Of a stretch of DNA of 64,000 bases, positions 55,303-64,000 are shown in pieces. Source of the DNA: Pseudomonas monteilii NBRC 103158 = DSM 14164 (lineage in GTDB: Bacteria > Pseudomonadota > Gammaproteobacteria > Pseudomonadales > Pseudomonadaceae); NCBI RefSeq assembly GCF_000730605.1, contig NZ_BBIS01000008.1, forward strand, positions 62,001-126,000, given 5' to 3'. The stretch's first letter is position 1. The number at the start of each line of letters is the position of its first letter. Under the pieces are notes generated by a model that was given only the letters and a program-made list of their open reading frames with translations, searched no databases and had not been told where the DNA came from. The position numbers and the translations under genes are program-made.

Positions 55303-55536
55303 ATGGCCAAGCAACGTAACACCCCCACTGCTTCACCCCCGCCCACCCTCGGCGAAGGCTGCCTGGCCCGCTACGACCCCGAAGCCCTGGATGACACTGA
55401 CGGCACCGACTTCCCTGGCGCCGCCGAACTCTGGCAGCAGCTCAACCCGCCTGACGTCGCCAGCGCTCCAGCAACGGACGCGCAAGCAGGCACACGAACA
55501 CCGGCCCACCCGCCAGCAGATAAAAGTAGTAAGTAA
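55303..55536 (+). CDS. small Pro/Ala-rich hypothetical protein overlapping a convergent gene
   Basis: A 77-residue protein from ATG 55303 with a good AAAGGAATACCC ribosome-binding site. The sequence is low-complexity, rich in Pro, Thr, Ala and Asp, and probably disordered. Its last 95 bp overlap in antisense the 3' end of the membrane protein gene at 55442. I do not recognise a family. The ribosome-binding site favours translation, but composition makes a chance frame possible. Confidence 0.5.
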   Translation: MAKQRNTPTASPPPTLGEGCLARYDPEALDDTDGTDFPGAAELWQQLNPPDVASAPATDAQAGTRTPAHPPADKSSK

Positions 55537-56434
55537 CCGCCCGCCAAATCAGGATCGCCGCCGCTGCGGTCGAACTGCCCACCAAGGGCGTCAGCAGGCT
55601 GGCTGAAGTCAACTCGGCGGCCCCCGCCCCTCCAGGCAACAGGCTGAACTGGCCAGCACTGAGCGATAGCATCTGCACCAGAAAGCTGGGGATCCACGCC
55701 AAGTCCACACCCAGCCCTCTCAATACCAGGTACAGCACGCTGTAGCGCAGGCCCCAGTGTACGCAGGTCAGGGTGAATACCAGGCTCAGGGTGCGTTTGG
55801 GCAGGCGCCAGGTCTGTGCCAGTGCATCGATGAAGTGCAGCAGTTTGCGTGCCCAGCGGCGCTGGCGCGGCTGAGCTACGCCCAAGTGCTGCAGCAGCCT
55901 GCCGTTCATGCGCATTACCGTACGCCGGTAGCGCAACAGCCCGATCACTCCGGCCAGTGCTGCGCATAGCAGCAGTGCGCTGCCCAGCAGCATGCTTTCC
56001 TGGCTGCGGCCCAGGCTGTGGAACAAGGCGTAGCCGGCTATCGCGAGCATTGCGCAGAAGAAGAACGCCAGATCGTTCAGCTGGTCCATGGCGAACACGG
56101 CGCCGCTGCGCGCCGGGCCGATGCGGTGACGCGCCAGCAGCGCCATCAGGGTCAATGGCCCGCCACTGCCACCTGGGGTCGTGCAGATGGCAAACTCCGT
56201 GGCCATGACCACGCCGAGGCTGCGTGCATGGCTTAACTGTTTTGCCTGCTCACCCAGCAACAAGCGCAAGCGCAGCGTGTTGATGACCCAGCACGACAGA
56301 ATCATGCCAAGCAATATGAGCAGCAGTTGCGGGTCGAACCGGCTTAGTCTGGGAAGCAGTTGGCTACCTCCCAACAGCGCTGGCACCAGTGCTGCGCCCA
56401 ACAATGCCAGCATCAGCAAGGCCCAGCGGTTCAT
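55442..56434 (-). CDS. lysylphosphatidylglycerol-synthase-TM / UPF0104 family membrane protein
   Basis: A 330-residue integral membrane protein with about eight hydrophobic helices, matching the flippase-like integral domain of the UPF0104 family. The core motif region EFAICTTPGGSGGPLTLMALLARH (near residue 75) and the late LSAGQFSLLPGGAGAAELTSASLL (near 270) with its PGGxGxxE pattern are typical. The cytosolic aminoacyl-transferase domain of MprF is absent. Its ATG overlaps the stop of the deacetylase gene (ATGA). In this operon a lipid-linked saccharide flippase role is plausible but unproven. Confidence 0.82.
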   Translation of the reverse strand: MNRWALLMLALLGAALVPALLGGSQLLPRLSRFDPQLLLILLGMILSCWVINTLRLRLLLGEQAKQLSHARSLGVVMATEFAICTTPGGSGGPLTLMALLARHRIGPARSGAVFAMDQLNDLAFFFCAMLAIAGYALFHSLGRSQESMLLGSALLLCAALAGVIGLLRYRRTVMRMNGRLLQHLGVAQPRQRRWARKLLHFIDALAQTWRLPKRTLSLVFTLTCVHWGLRYSVLYLVLRGLGVDLAWIPSFLVQMLSLSAGQFSLLPGGAGAAELTSASLLTPLVGSSTAAAAILIWRAVTYYFYLLAGGPVFVCLLARPLLERWRRQAG

Positions 56435-57195
56435 GCTGCCACCTGGCGCTCCAGCCAGGCCGATTTGGTCAGCGGTTCGCGGCCATCCTTCAGCAGTTGT
56501 TCCAGTGTTCGCAGCCAATAGTCGCGGGACGAGCGATGGCGCATGTCTACCGGGTGCAGCCCCAGGCGTAATGTGGTCGCGCCTTTCCAGCGACGGCATT
56601 GCCAGTCGCACAGCACGCGGGACAACGTGCGACGCCATGCACTGCGGGCGCTCCAGACAAGGCCAGGCGCATCGATAGGGATGAAGTCAGGCAAACGGTA
56701 CAGGTGCTGTGGTGTGCTGGTGTACTTCAGCGGCAGGCGACGCAAGGCTTGCCGAGTGCCTTGGCTCATGAGCCAGGCCGGTGCGACAAACCCTGCCACA
56801 GGCCAACCTTGGCCCTCGAACAATGCCAGGCCATCCTGAAGGCGGGTAAGTGCTTCGGCTTCATCAAGGCTGTAGAACTCGCCTTCATGGGTATAGATGC
56901 GCCGCATGAAGTAGTCGATGGGGCTGCGCGGTGGCGGCCCTTCGTCCGCATGGGCGTAGCCGTGCAGCGCCAGTTCGTCCCCGTTGGCCAAGCGTTTGTC
57001 CAGCAGACGGCAGAACGAGGGCGCCAGTTGCAGCGGATTGCGCCGATGGAAGTCCGGGACCACCAGCCATGTCATGGGTACGTTGCCCAGCGCGTCGACG
57101 GCCTCTACGAATGGCTGGTAGTCCGGCCAGGTTTCCGGGGCTACATCATGCAGTACCAGCATGAGGTAGCGGTGGCTGGAGGAAGGCTCAGGCAT
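56431..57195 (-). CDS. DUF2334-type polysaccharide deacetylase family protein
   Basis: A 254-residue protein with a NodB/deacetylase-like barrel. The beta strand HDVAPETWPDY near residue 18 provides an aspartate; the central ELALHGYAHADEG (near 74) provides the paired histidines of the HxxxH-like metal site; late elements are LGLHPVDMRH. No signal peptide is present, so it acts in the cytoplasm or at the inner face. It may remove N-acetyl groups from a glycolipid made by the neighbouring glycosyltransferase. The start at ATG 57195 overlaps the end of the glycosyltransferase gene by 8 bp. Confidence 0.82.
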   Translation of the reverse strand: MPEPSSSHRYLMLVLHDVAPETWPDYQPFVEAVDALGNVPMTWLVVPDFHRRNPLQLAPSFCRLLDKRLANGDELALHGYAHADEGPPPRSPIDYFMRRIYTHEGEFYSLDEAEALTRLQDGLALFEGQGWPVAGFVAPAWLMSQGTRQALRRLPLKYTSTPQHLYRLPDFIPIDAPGLVWSARSAWRRTLSRVLCDWQCRRWKGATTLRLGLHPVDMRHRSSRDYWLRTLEQLLKDGREPLTKSAWLERQVAA

Positions 57196-58309
57196 GGGCA
57201 CGCACCTGTGGCTGATAACCGAGCACGGCCTGGTAGTGCTGGAGCAGCCCCGCGACCACGTTATCCCACGAGTAATGCTGTTCTACATGCAGACGGGCCT
57301 GCGCACCCAGCGTGCCTACGCCAGCCTCGAACGCTTCGCGCACAGCGGTTGCCATGGCGCGGCCATCGTTGGCGCGGCACAGGAGGCCGCACTGATCATT
57401 GATGATTTCACCAAAGGCACCCGCGCGCACGGCCACCACCGGCGTAGCGCTGGCCATGGCTTCGAGAATGACCAGGCCGAACGTTTCCTGGTCGCCAGCG
57501 TGCACCAGCAGGTCGGCGCTGGCCATCAGCCGGGCCACCTCTGCAGCCGGGCAGAAGTGGTCGATGACGCTGACGTTGTGTGGCACGTTGGCGGGCATGT
57601 TCGAACCTACCAACACCAGGTGGTAGGGGGCGCCGAGCTGCTGTATGCAGTCGAGCAGCACCGGCAGGTTCTTTTCCCGCGAGCCGCGGCCGGCGTAAAT
57701 CAACAGGCGGCTGGTGTCGGCAATGCCCAGCTGCGCACGCAAGTGCGGGTCGCGCTGGTCGGGGTTGAACGTGGCCAGGTCCACGCCCAGGCGTTGCACA
57801 TGCACGTTGCGTATGCCCAGGCGGCGCAGTTTGTCGGCCATGATCTGGCTGGGCGCCAGCACCCGGTCGAAATTGCCGTACAGCTTGCTCACGTAGGCCT
57901 CGACATTGGGCGTGAACCAGTTGCCCATGCGGTTGCTGACCAGCAACGGCAGGTCGGAATGGTAGAAGCCGATCACTGGCACATCCAGTTGGCGCCTTGC
58001 CTCCAGTGCCGCCCAGGCGGTCAGGTAGGGGTCGCCGACTTCGATCAGGTCGGGTTTGAGCGTGCGCAGCGTCTTGCACCAAGGGGCGAGGCGTACCGGA
58101 AAGCGGTAGCCCTTGCCAAACGGCAGGGGTGGGGCGGGTACCTGAAAGATGCCATCGGCATGCCGGGCGCTTGGTCCGGGAATCAACAGGCTATGGCGTA
58201 CGCCTTGGATGGCGTCGAGGCGGCGGTGTTTGGCATCAAGATAAGTACGTACGCCACCGCTGGCCGGGGCGTAGAACATGGTGATGTCGGCGATGTGCAC
58301 GATCAGCAT
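57188..58309 (-). CDS. glycosyltransferase, GT4 family
   Basis: A 373-residue GT-B fold enzyme. The N-terminal domain includes a Gly-rich acceptor loop (APASGGVRTYLDAK near residue 14). The C-terminal domain carries the donor-binding AGRGSREKNLPVLLDCI (near 205) and the EX7E-like HAGDQETFGLVILEAMASATPVVA (near 273). It transfers a sugar from a nucleotide donor to an unknown acceptor. First gene of a three-gene operon (glycosyltransferase, deacetylase, UPF0104 protein) with overlapping junctions, so the three almost surely work in one pathway. Confidence 0.9.
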   Translation of the reverse strand: MLIVHIADITMFYAPASGGVRTYLDAKHRRLDAIQGVRHSLLIPGPSARHADGIFQVPAPPLPFGKGYRFPVRLAPWCKTLRTLKPDLIEVGDPYLTAWAALEARRQLDVPVIGFYHSDLPLLVSNRMGNWFTPNVEAYVSKLYGNFDRVLAPSQIMADKLRRLGIRNVHVQRLGVDLATFNPDQRDPHLRAQLGIADTSRLLIYAGRGSREKNLPVLLDCIQQLGAPYHLVLVGSNMPANVPHNVSVIDHFCPAAEVARLMASADLLVHAGDQETFGLVILEAMASATPVVAVRAGAFGEIINDQCGLLCRANDGRAMATAVREAFEAGVGTLGAQARLHVEQHYSWDNVVAGLLQHYQAVLGYQPQVRAHA

Positions 58310-58428
58310 CCCTCCGGGATCGTCTTCGGGTCTGTCATCCGGCGGTAACGGGCCGGCGATGACGCGCCTAAAGGTTGACCTTTCAGAAGGATAGTTTGTT
58401 CGATCGGGGTTGGGGGGAGCGGCGTGGG

Positions 58429-58517
58429 CTTCTTCGCGGGTAAACCCGCTCCCCTAGGGACAGCGCAGGCCTTGATGCTTGCGCTGCCTCCTGTGGGAGC
58501 GGGTAAACCCGCGAAGC
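58429..58517. repeat. REP pair, GCGGGTAAACCCGC type
   Basis: Inverted copies (GCTTCTTCGCGGGTAAACCC ... GGGTAAACCCGCGAAGC) flank about 40 bp between the glycosyltransferase promoter and the 3' end of the chemoreceptor gene. Confidence 0.87.
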
Positions 58518-58535
58518 ATGCGGCGCGGTACGTGC

Positions 58536-60410
58536 TTAGATGCGGAAGCTGCCCACCAGGTGTTTAAGACGGCCGGCCTGCTGCTCCAGGTCAGAGCACG
58601 CGCGCAGGGTGGCCTGCAGGTTCTCCACGCCTTCTTGATTGAGCATGTTGATCTCGTTGATGTCCATGTTGATGGCCTCGACCACGGCGGTCTGCTCTTC
58701 GGTAGCAGTGGCTACGGACTGGTTCATGCCATCGATCTCGCCAATGCGCACAGTCACGCTGTCCAGCCGTTCACCGGCCTGGTTGGCGATCTGCACGCTG
58801 TCCTGGCTGTGGCGCTGGCTCTGGTCCATGGTCTCGACCGACTCACGGGCGCCGACCTGCAGCTCTTCGATCATGGTTTGCACTTGTTGCGCCGATTCCT
58901 GGGTGCGGTGCGCCAGGTTGCGCACTTCATCGGCGACCACGGCAAAGCCACGCCCGGCTTCACCGGCGCGGGCCGCCTCGATAGCGGCGTTCAGCGCCAG
59001 CAGGTTGGTCTGCTGGGAAATGCTGGTGATCACTTCGAGGATCTGGCCGATATTCACGGTCTTGCTGTTCAGCGTTTCGATGTGCTCGCTGGACGTGACG
59101 ATCAGGTTGGACAGGCGGTTCATCGCGGCTATGTTGCGCTCGACCACTTGTTGGCCTTCCTCGGCCAGCAGGCGCGCGGAGCTTGCATGCTGTGAAGCCT
59201 GGGCAGCGTTGCTGGCTATTTCCTGGGCGGCGGCACCCAGTTCGTTGATGGCGGCTGCCACGCTGTTGGTACGGTTGGACTGCTCGTCAGAGTTGGTCAT
59301 CGACGAATTCGAAGCACTGATCACGCGCAGTGCCACTTCGTTGACCTGCTCGGTGGCCGAGGACACTTCGCGGATGCTGCTGTGAATGCGCTCTACGAAC
59401 CGGTTGAAGGCGTTACCGAGGATGCCGAACTCGTCGTGGTTGTGAATGCGCAAGCGCTTGGTCAGGTCGCCTTCACCTTCGGCAATGTCTTCCATGGCGC
59501 GCGTCATGGTGTGCAGCGGCTGCATCAACACGCGGATCAGCAGGCCCAGTAGGCCGATGATGATCACCACCGCTACCAACGTGGCGATCACCGCCGAGGT
59601 ACGGAAGGTGCTGAGCATCGAGAACGCTTTGTCCTTGTCCACCGACAGGCCGATGTACCAGTTGGCCGACGGCAGGCCGGTGATCGGGGTGAAGGTCAGC
59701 AGGCGGGCCTGGCCATCGCTCTGCACTTCGGTCAGTTCACCGGTCAGTTTCGGCGTGTGCTGCGGGAACAGGTCCGACAGTGACTTCATCACCAGGTCTT
59801 TGTCCGGGTGTACCAGGATCTTGCCCTGATCGTTGACCAGGAAGGCGTAGCCCATGCCGCCGAAGTTCAGCGAGTTGATGATCTGCACCAGGCCGTCCAG
59901 GGCCAAGTCGCCACCCACCACGCCGACACTGCTGGACACCTTGCTGAGGATGCCAATGACCATCTTGTTGGTGGTCATGTCGATGTACGGCTCGGTCAGG
60001 GTCGCGCCCGCCGCATTCATGCCTTCCTTGTACCAGGGGCGGGTGCGCGGGTCGTAGCCATCGGGCATCTTGGCGTCCGGCCGTACGCTGAAGCCGCCGT
60101 CGGTTTTGCCCAGGTAAACGGTAAGGAAGCTGGAAATCAGGGCATTCTGGCCCATCAGTGTTTCGGCGTTGGTCGGGGCCTGGGCAATGTTCTGCGCCAG
60201 GTTCTCTACCAGTTTGATACGGCCTTCGAACAGGTTACGAATGTTGGTCGACGTGGAGGCGCCCATTTCAGCCAGATAGTTTTCCAGGTCCTCGCGGATC
60301 GCATTACGCTGGAGGTAATCGTTGTAGAGGGTGAAAAGGCTGAAGGCGAGCATCACAATCAGTGATGCGGCCAAAAGGATCTTGTGGCTGAAACGAAGGC
60401 TTTTGTTCAT
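58536..60410 (-). CDS. mcpG: methyl-accepting chemotaxis protein with dCache amino-acid sensor (PctA/McpG type)
   Basis: A 624-residue transmembrane chemoreceptor. It has an N-terminal helix (about 12-30), a periplasmic dCache domain (about 35-270), a second helix, HAMP, and a signalling domain with the hairpin tip [20 protein letters not shown]. The ligand pocket shows the amino-acid-binding pattern of the PctA group: Tyr, Arg and Trp in [13 protein letters not shown], Tyr in TEPYID, and Asp in [10 protein letters not shown]. Position after purU and the glycosyltransferase operon matches P. putida McpG, reported to sense GABA. Ligand is inferred from family and synteny; the protein could instead sense other amino acids. 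Confidence 0.85.
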   Translation of the reverse strand: MNKSLRFSHKILLAASLIVMLAFSLFTLYNDYLQRNAIREDLENYLAEMGASTSTNIRNLFEGRIKLVENLAQNIAQAPTNAETLMGQNALISSFLTVYLGKTDGGFSVRPDAKMPDGYDPRTRPWYKEGMNAAGATLTEPYIDMTTNKMVIGILSKVSSSVGVVGGDLALDGLVQIINSLNFGGMGYAFLVNDQGKILVHPDKDLVMKSLSDLFPQHTPKLTGELTEVQSDGQARLLTFTPITGLPSANWYIGLSVDKDKAFSMLSTFRTSAVIATLVAVVIIIGLLGLLIRVLMQPLHTMTRAMEDIAEGEGDLTKRLRIHNHDEFGILGNAFNRFVERIHSSIREVSSATEQVNEVALRVISASNSSMTNSDEQSNRTNSVAAAINELGAAAQEIASNAAQASQHASSARLLAEEGQQVVERNIAAMNRLSNLIVTSSEHIETLNSKTVNIGQILEVITSISQQTNLLALNAAIEAARAGEAGRGFAVVADEVRNLAHRTQESAQQVQTMIEELQVGARESVETMDQSQRHSQDSVQIANQAGERLDSVTVRIGEIDGMNQSVATATEEQTAVVEAINMDINEINMLNQEGVENLQATLRACSDLEQQAGRLKHLVGSFRI

Positions 60411-60578
60411 GGCGTAATCGGTTCCGCTAAGGTGTTATATCAGGCGTTCGCTCCGGGGGAGCGCAAGGCAGTGCAACATCCCGAAATATCCCTTTTCGGT
60501 TGTTCCTCTCTATTAAGGCGAATATCACCCAAAGGTATCGGCCGAATTAAGGTAAAGCTTGAGCAGAGGATTAATGAG

Positions 60579-62086
60579 ATGTCGGAATCTTCGACCATCG
60601 TTGTAGGCGCTGGCCCGGATGGCCAGCCAGTAGGGCAAGCGATGCGGCTGGCTAACCGTCACGGTCTGGTGGCAGGTGCGACGGGCACGGGCAAGACCGT
60701 CACCCTGCAGCACCTGGCGGAAGTGTTCAGCGACGCAGGGGTGGCCGTGTTCGCGGCCGACGTCAAAGGTGACCTCTGTGGCCTGGGGGCTGCCGGTGCG
60801 CCACAGGGCAAGGTGGCCGAGGGCATACGCCTCGGGCCTATCCCGTGAGCTTGTGGGATATAGCGGGGCAGTCCGGCCACCCCTTGCGCACCACGCTCAG
60901 CGAGATGGGGCCGCTGCTGCTGGGCAACCTGCTGGAGCTGACCGACAGCCAGCAAGCCGCGCTGTACGCTGCCTTCAAGGTTGCCGACCGCGAGGGCCTG
61001 TTGCTGCTGGACCTGAAAGACCTCAAGGCGCTGCTCGCGCACCTGAAGGACAACCCGCAATTGTTGGGTGAAGACAGCGCGCTGATGACCACTGCCTCTA
61101 CCCAGGCGTTGTTGCGGCGGCTGGCGACTCTGGAGCAGCAGGGCGCCGAGGCACTGTTCGGTGAGCCGGCATTACAGCTTGAAGACCTGCTACGGCCGGA
61201 CCCGGATGGCCGTGGGCGCATCCACCTGCTCGATGCCAGCCGGTTGGTGCATGAAGCGCCCAAGGTTTACGCCACCTTCCTGCTGTGGCTGTTGGCGGAG
61301 TTGTTCGAGCAGTTGCCCGAACGCGGGGATGCCGACAAACCGGTGCTGGCATTGTTCTTCGATGAAGCGCACTTGCTGTTCAACGGCACGCCCAAGGCGT
61401 TGCAGGACCGGCTGGAGCAGGTGGTGCGGCTCATTCGATCCAAGGGTGTGGGGGTGTACTTCGTTACCCAGTCGCCCGGCGACCTGCCGGATGCGGTGTT
61501 GGCCCAGCTGGGCTTGCGTATTCAGCATGGCTTACGGGCCTTTACCGCCAAGGAGCAGAAGTCGTTGCGAGCGGTGGCCGATGGCTTTCGCCCCAACCCG
61601 GCGTTCGACACCCTGGCAGTGTTGACCGAGCTGGGAATTGGCGAGGCGCTGGTGGGTACGCTGGAAGAGAAGGGCACGCCGGCCATGGTGCAGCGGGTGC
61701 TGGTTGCGCCGCCGCAGTCGCGCATCGGACCATTGTCTGCGGCTGAACGCAGCGCACTGATTGCCGCTTCGCCCCTGGCGGGGCGTTATGACAAACCGGT
61801 TGACCGCGAGTCGGCTTATGAAATGCTGACCCAGCGCAAGGGCGAGGCTGTGGAACCGGCGCCGCAGCCGAAGGCGGATGAGGAAAGCTTTGCCGACAAG
61901 GCGGGGGACTTCTTGCAAGGTGCGGCGGGGCAGGCGATCAAATCGGCGGTGCGCCAGGCGGCCAATCAGCTGGGGCGGCAACTGGTGCGCGGGTTGATGG
62001 GGTCGTTGCTGGGGGCAAGAAGAGGTGATCTGCCTGTGCCGGCCTCTTCGCGCCGAACCGCCGTGAACAGGCCGGCACAGGAATAA
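60579..62086 (+). pseudogene. HerA/YjgR-like ATPase (DUF853), reading frame disrupted
   Basis: The ATPase starts at ATG 60579 (GAGGA upstream) and reads [30 protein letters not shown], then the Walker [12 protein letters not shown], then FAADVKGDL, in one frame. It ends at a TGA at 60846-60848. The rest of the protein (SLWDIAGQSGHPLRTTLSEMG..., Walker B LALFFDEAHLLF, final DRESAYEMLTQRKG) continues in another frame (+2) from about 60836. Against E. coli YjgR (about 500 aa) about 7 residues and the frame are lost between AEG (60824) and AYPVS (60836). The gene is either broken by a small deletion or shows a sequencing error. A GTG at 60845 could restart the C-terminal 413 codons. Confidence 0.8.
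62033..62081. repeat. REP-derived inverted repeat inside the ATPase 3' end
   Basis: CCTGTGCCGGCCT (62033-62045) and AGGCCGGCACAGG (62069-62081) are exact reverse complements around a degenerate TTCGCG core. The last roughly 18 codons of the ATPase frame are made of it. Confidence 0.7.
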
Positions 62087-62096
62087 CGCTCATGAA

Positions 62097-62122
62097 AAAG
62101 GCGCCACGGGGGCGCCTTCATT
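62097..62122 (-). terminator. intrinsic terminator of the Pit gene
   Basis: On the minus strand GGCGCCCCCGTGGCGCC forms a stem-loop followed by TTTTT, about 20 bp after the Pit stop. The plus strand has a weaker TTCATTC tract, so it may also serve the ATPase gene. Confidence 0.75.
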
Positions 62123-62136
62123 CATTGCGGTATCAC

Positions 62137-63609
62137 TCAGCCAATGGCTTTGGACGCCAGCCAGAACAGGCCGGCCGCCAGGCCCATCGAGGCCGGCAGG
62201 GTGAGGACCCAGGCCAACAGGATCGTCTTCACGGTGCCGCCTTGCAGGCCGCTTTTGTTGGCGACCATGGTGCCGGCCACGCCGGACGACAGCACGTGGG
62301 TGGTCGATACCGGCAGGGCGAACACGTTGGCCATGCCGATGGCGCAGGCCGCGGTGATCTGTGCCGACATGCCCTGTGCATAGGTCATGCCCTGCTTGCC
62401 GATCTTCTCGCCGACGGTCAGTACCACACGCTTCCAGCCAACCATGGTGCCCAGGCCCAGGGCCAGGGCGACGGCCACGATCACCCAGAACGGGGCGTAT
62501 TCGGTCGTGGCAGTGAGGTCTTTGCGCAGTTTCTCCAGGTCGGCCTTTTCACGGGCCTCCAGGCCTGGCAGCTTGCCAACCTTCTTCGCCGTGTCATCCA
62601 GGCACAGCAGGTAGCGGCGCACTTCGACACGCTTCTCGGCACTCAGGCTGTGGTAGTCGGTCACGCCTTGCAGCGAGGCCTGCAGCGCGGCAATGGTCGG
62701 CTCGGTCTGCTGCGGGTTGCAGCTGAACTGCTCCGGCAGGTCGCTGGCCTTGGCTTTGCCCAGCGCCAGGAACTCGCCCAGGGTGGCGGCGTTGCGCTGA
62801 TAGAACTGGCTCATGTGCAGGGTGGCGTCGCGGGTACGCTCGATCTGGTAGGTGGTGCTGTTCAGGTCGAGGACGAACTTGGCCGGGACGATACCGATGA
62901 GCACCAGCATGATCAGGCCGATGCCTTTCTGGCCGTCGTTCGAACCGTGCACGAAGCTGACGCCCATGGCGGAAACCACCAGCACCATGCGGTTCCAGAA
63001 TGGCGGGTGCTTCTTGTCGTCGAGTTTGCGGCGCTGGTCGGGGGTTTTGTGCATCTTCGACAGCGGGCGCCACCACTTCAGGCCGATCAGCACCAAGGCG
63101 GCAACGGCGAAGCCGGCCATTGGCGAGACCACCAGCGACATGGCGATGTCGATCGCCTTCTGCCAGTTGACGCCGTCACCCAGCGGAATGTCGTTGATCA
63201 GGGCGTTGGCCAGGCCGACGCCGAGAATGGAGCCGATCAGCGTGTGCGAGCTGGAAGCGGGGATGCCAAAGTACCAGGTGCCCAGGTTCCAGGTGATGGC
63301 CGCAGCCAGCAGCGAGAAGACCATGGCCAGGCCGTGTCCGGTGTTCACGTTGATCAGCAGCTCTACCGGCAGCAGGTGCACGATGGCATAGGCCACCCCG
63401 ACACCGCCGAGCAGAACGCCAAGGAAGTTGAACACGCCGGAGAAGAACACGGCGAGGTGCGGCGGCATGGCTTTGGTATAGATGACGGTAGCTACCGCGT
63501 TGGCGGTGTCATGAAAGCCATTGATGAACTCGAAGGCGAGTACGAAGGTCAAGGCGAGCAGCAGGCTCACCAACACCCAGGCATCCAGTCCGCTGAATAA
63601 ATCGATCAT
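62137..63609 (-). CDS. pit: Pit-family inorganic phosphate transporter
   Basis: A 490-residue inner-membrane symporter (E. coli PitA is 499). The duplicated family signature is visible: FEFINGFHDTANAVATVIYTKAM (near residue 28) and MGVSFVHGSNDGQKGIGLIML (near 225). A large cytoplasmic loop of about 100 residues separates the halves. It imports metal-phosphate with protons at low affinity. ATG 63609 is chosen because the preceding in-frame codons have no family support. Single gene with its own terminator. Confidence 0.93.
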   Translation of the reverse strand: MIDLFSGLDAWVLVSLLLALTFVLAFEFINGFHDTANAVATVIYTKAMPPHLAVFFSGVFNFLGVLLGGVGVAYAIVHLLPVELLINVNTGHGLAMVFSLLAAAITWNLGTWYFGIPASSSHTLIGSILGVGLANALINDIPLGDGVNWQKAIDIAMSLVVSPMAGFAVAALVLIGLKWWRPLSKMHKTPDQRRKLDDKKHPPFWNRMVLVVSAMGVSFVHGSNDGQKGIGLIMLVLIGIVPAKFVLDLNSTTYQIERTRDATLHMSQFYQRNAATLGEFLALGKAKASDLPEQFSCNPQQTEPTIAALQASLQGVTDYHSLSAEKRVEVRRYLLCLDDTAKKVGKLPGLEAREKADLEKLRKDLTATTEYAPFWVIVAVALALGLGTMVGWKRVVLTVGEKIGKQGMTYAQGMSAQITAACAIGMANVFALPVSTTHVLSSGVAGTMVANKSGLQGGTVKTILLAWVLTLPASMGLAAGLFWLASKAIG

Positions 63610-63932
63610 GAAGGTTGTCTGGCGGTCATAGGGGGGCGGGATTATGCCAGAAAACCTTGGCAATCGATGCACCTGCTACAGACCGATGGCGATCTTCATG
63701 GCGTGGGTGCGCCGTGCAAGGTGGGGCATTCAGGCAGGGAAATATCGGCTAACAAGCGTAAATATTGGCGAAATCAGGCATAAAAGCCAAGAAAATGCTG
63801 GCTTGCCATCATTCAAACGATCGTATGAAATTTGTGTAATTCCATTTCATCATCGGTCAGGCGGTAAAGATCGAGGCAATTTTGACCGCGCCCGGGCTGG
63901 CCGGGCGACGACGCGCTGGCGTAGTCCTGGGG
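63610..63932. promoter_or_regulatory. intergenic region with a near-palindrome
   Basis: No gene is supported here. It should hold the Pit promoter. An 18-bp near-palindrome, TTCAAACGA/TCGTATGAA (63812-63829, one mismatched pair), sits in an AT-rich stretch and could be a TetR-type operator. No Pho box is evident. Confidence 0.4.
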
Positions 63933-64000
63933 TCAGGGGGTGTCGCTGCGCAGTTCCTTTTCAATGCGTTCCAGTTCCTGGCTGAAAGCCTGGTCGCGCA
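63933..64000 (-). CDS. C-terminal end of a gene running in from the right edge
   Basis: The minus strand reads RDQAFSQELERIEKELRSD then TP and TGA (63933-63935), an amphipathic, codon-biased tail typical of a real C-terminus. The rest lies outside the window, so the product cannot be named. Confidence 0.45.
   Translation of the reverse strand, partial: RDQAFSQELERIEKELRSDTP

Noticed and set aside
63610..63932. Pho box upstream of the Pit gene
   Set aside because: No pair of CTGTCAT-like repeats could be found.

Overview
The window is chromosomal DNA from a Pseudomonas of the P. putida group. The evidence is the high GC content, intergenic REP palindromes of the TTCGCGGGC..GCCCGCGAA type, and a string of genes typical of the genus: groESL, colRS, bifA, sodB, argOP, xenB, olsBA, class I fumarase, pykA, mvaT, purU and a Pit transporter. 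From memory, the order follows one continuous stretch of P. aeruginosa PAO1 (roughly PA4398 down to PA4292). I recall groEL and pykA as neighbours in P. putida KT2440, with the colRS-to-sodB block elsewhere. I see no rRNA, tRNA, integrase, transposase or CRISPR array.

Layout. 1-12 kb: a cut-off sensor kinase, panE-like, yajQ, an MscS channel, an MdfA-like exporter, ampG, an alkyltransferase-like repair protein, a DUF481 outer-membrane protein, a HugZ-like protein, fxsA, and groESL behind a heat-shock promoter. 12-16.6 kb: a PAP2 phosphatase, then colR-colS with the warA/warB LPS-modification genes. 16.7-20.1 kb: a visibly AT-richer cassette on the minus strand that breaks the conserved order. 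It holds two tiny ORFs (22 and 18 aa), a SagB-type flavin oxidoreductase, an AurF-type diiron oxygenase and an MFS exporter. 20.3-30 kb: an RND efflux pair, then an iron-type cluster (DUF1513, an imelysin lipoprotein, a di-heme cytochrome, icmP). 30-40.7 kb: bifA, sodB, argO/argP, an SDR epimerase, a coiled-coil protein, xenB with its ArsR-type regulator, acpH, olsA/olsB. 40.8-49.5 kb: small enzymes and envelope proteins, fumarase, a ferredoxin reductase. 49.6-64 kb: pykA, a lipoprotein, a PilZ protein, sbcB, mvaT, purU, a three-gene envelope glycoconjugate operon, a chemoreceptor, a frame-disrupted HerA-like ATPase gene, a Pit transporter, and the last codons of another gene.

How the genes work together. 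Most of the window is housekeeping and envelope biology. ColRS with WarA/WarB, OlsBA, the PAP2 phosphatase, the cardiolipin-synthase-like protein and the glycosyltransferase operon all act on membrane lipids or LPS. BifA and the PilZ protein handle cyclic-di-GMP.

The part most likely to be undescribed is the 16.7-20.1 kb cassette. A peptide-sized ORF with a strong ribosome-binding site sits directly upstream of two redox enzymes and an exporter. This fits a small ribosomally made and oxidatively modified product, or a small-molecule N-oxidation pathway. The cassette lacks the YcaO/cyclodehydratase genes that usually accompany SagB enzymes. The product is unknown, and this reading is an inference.
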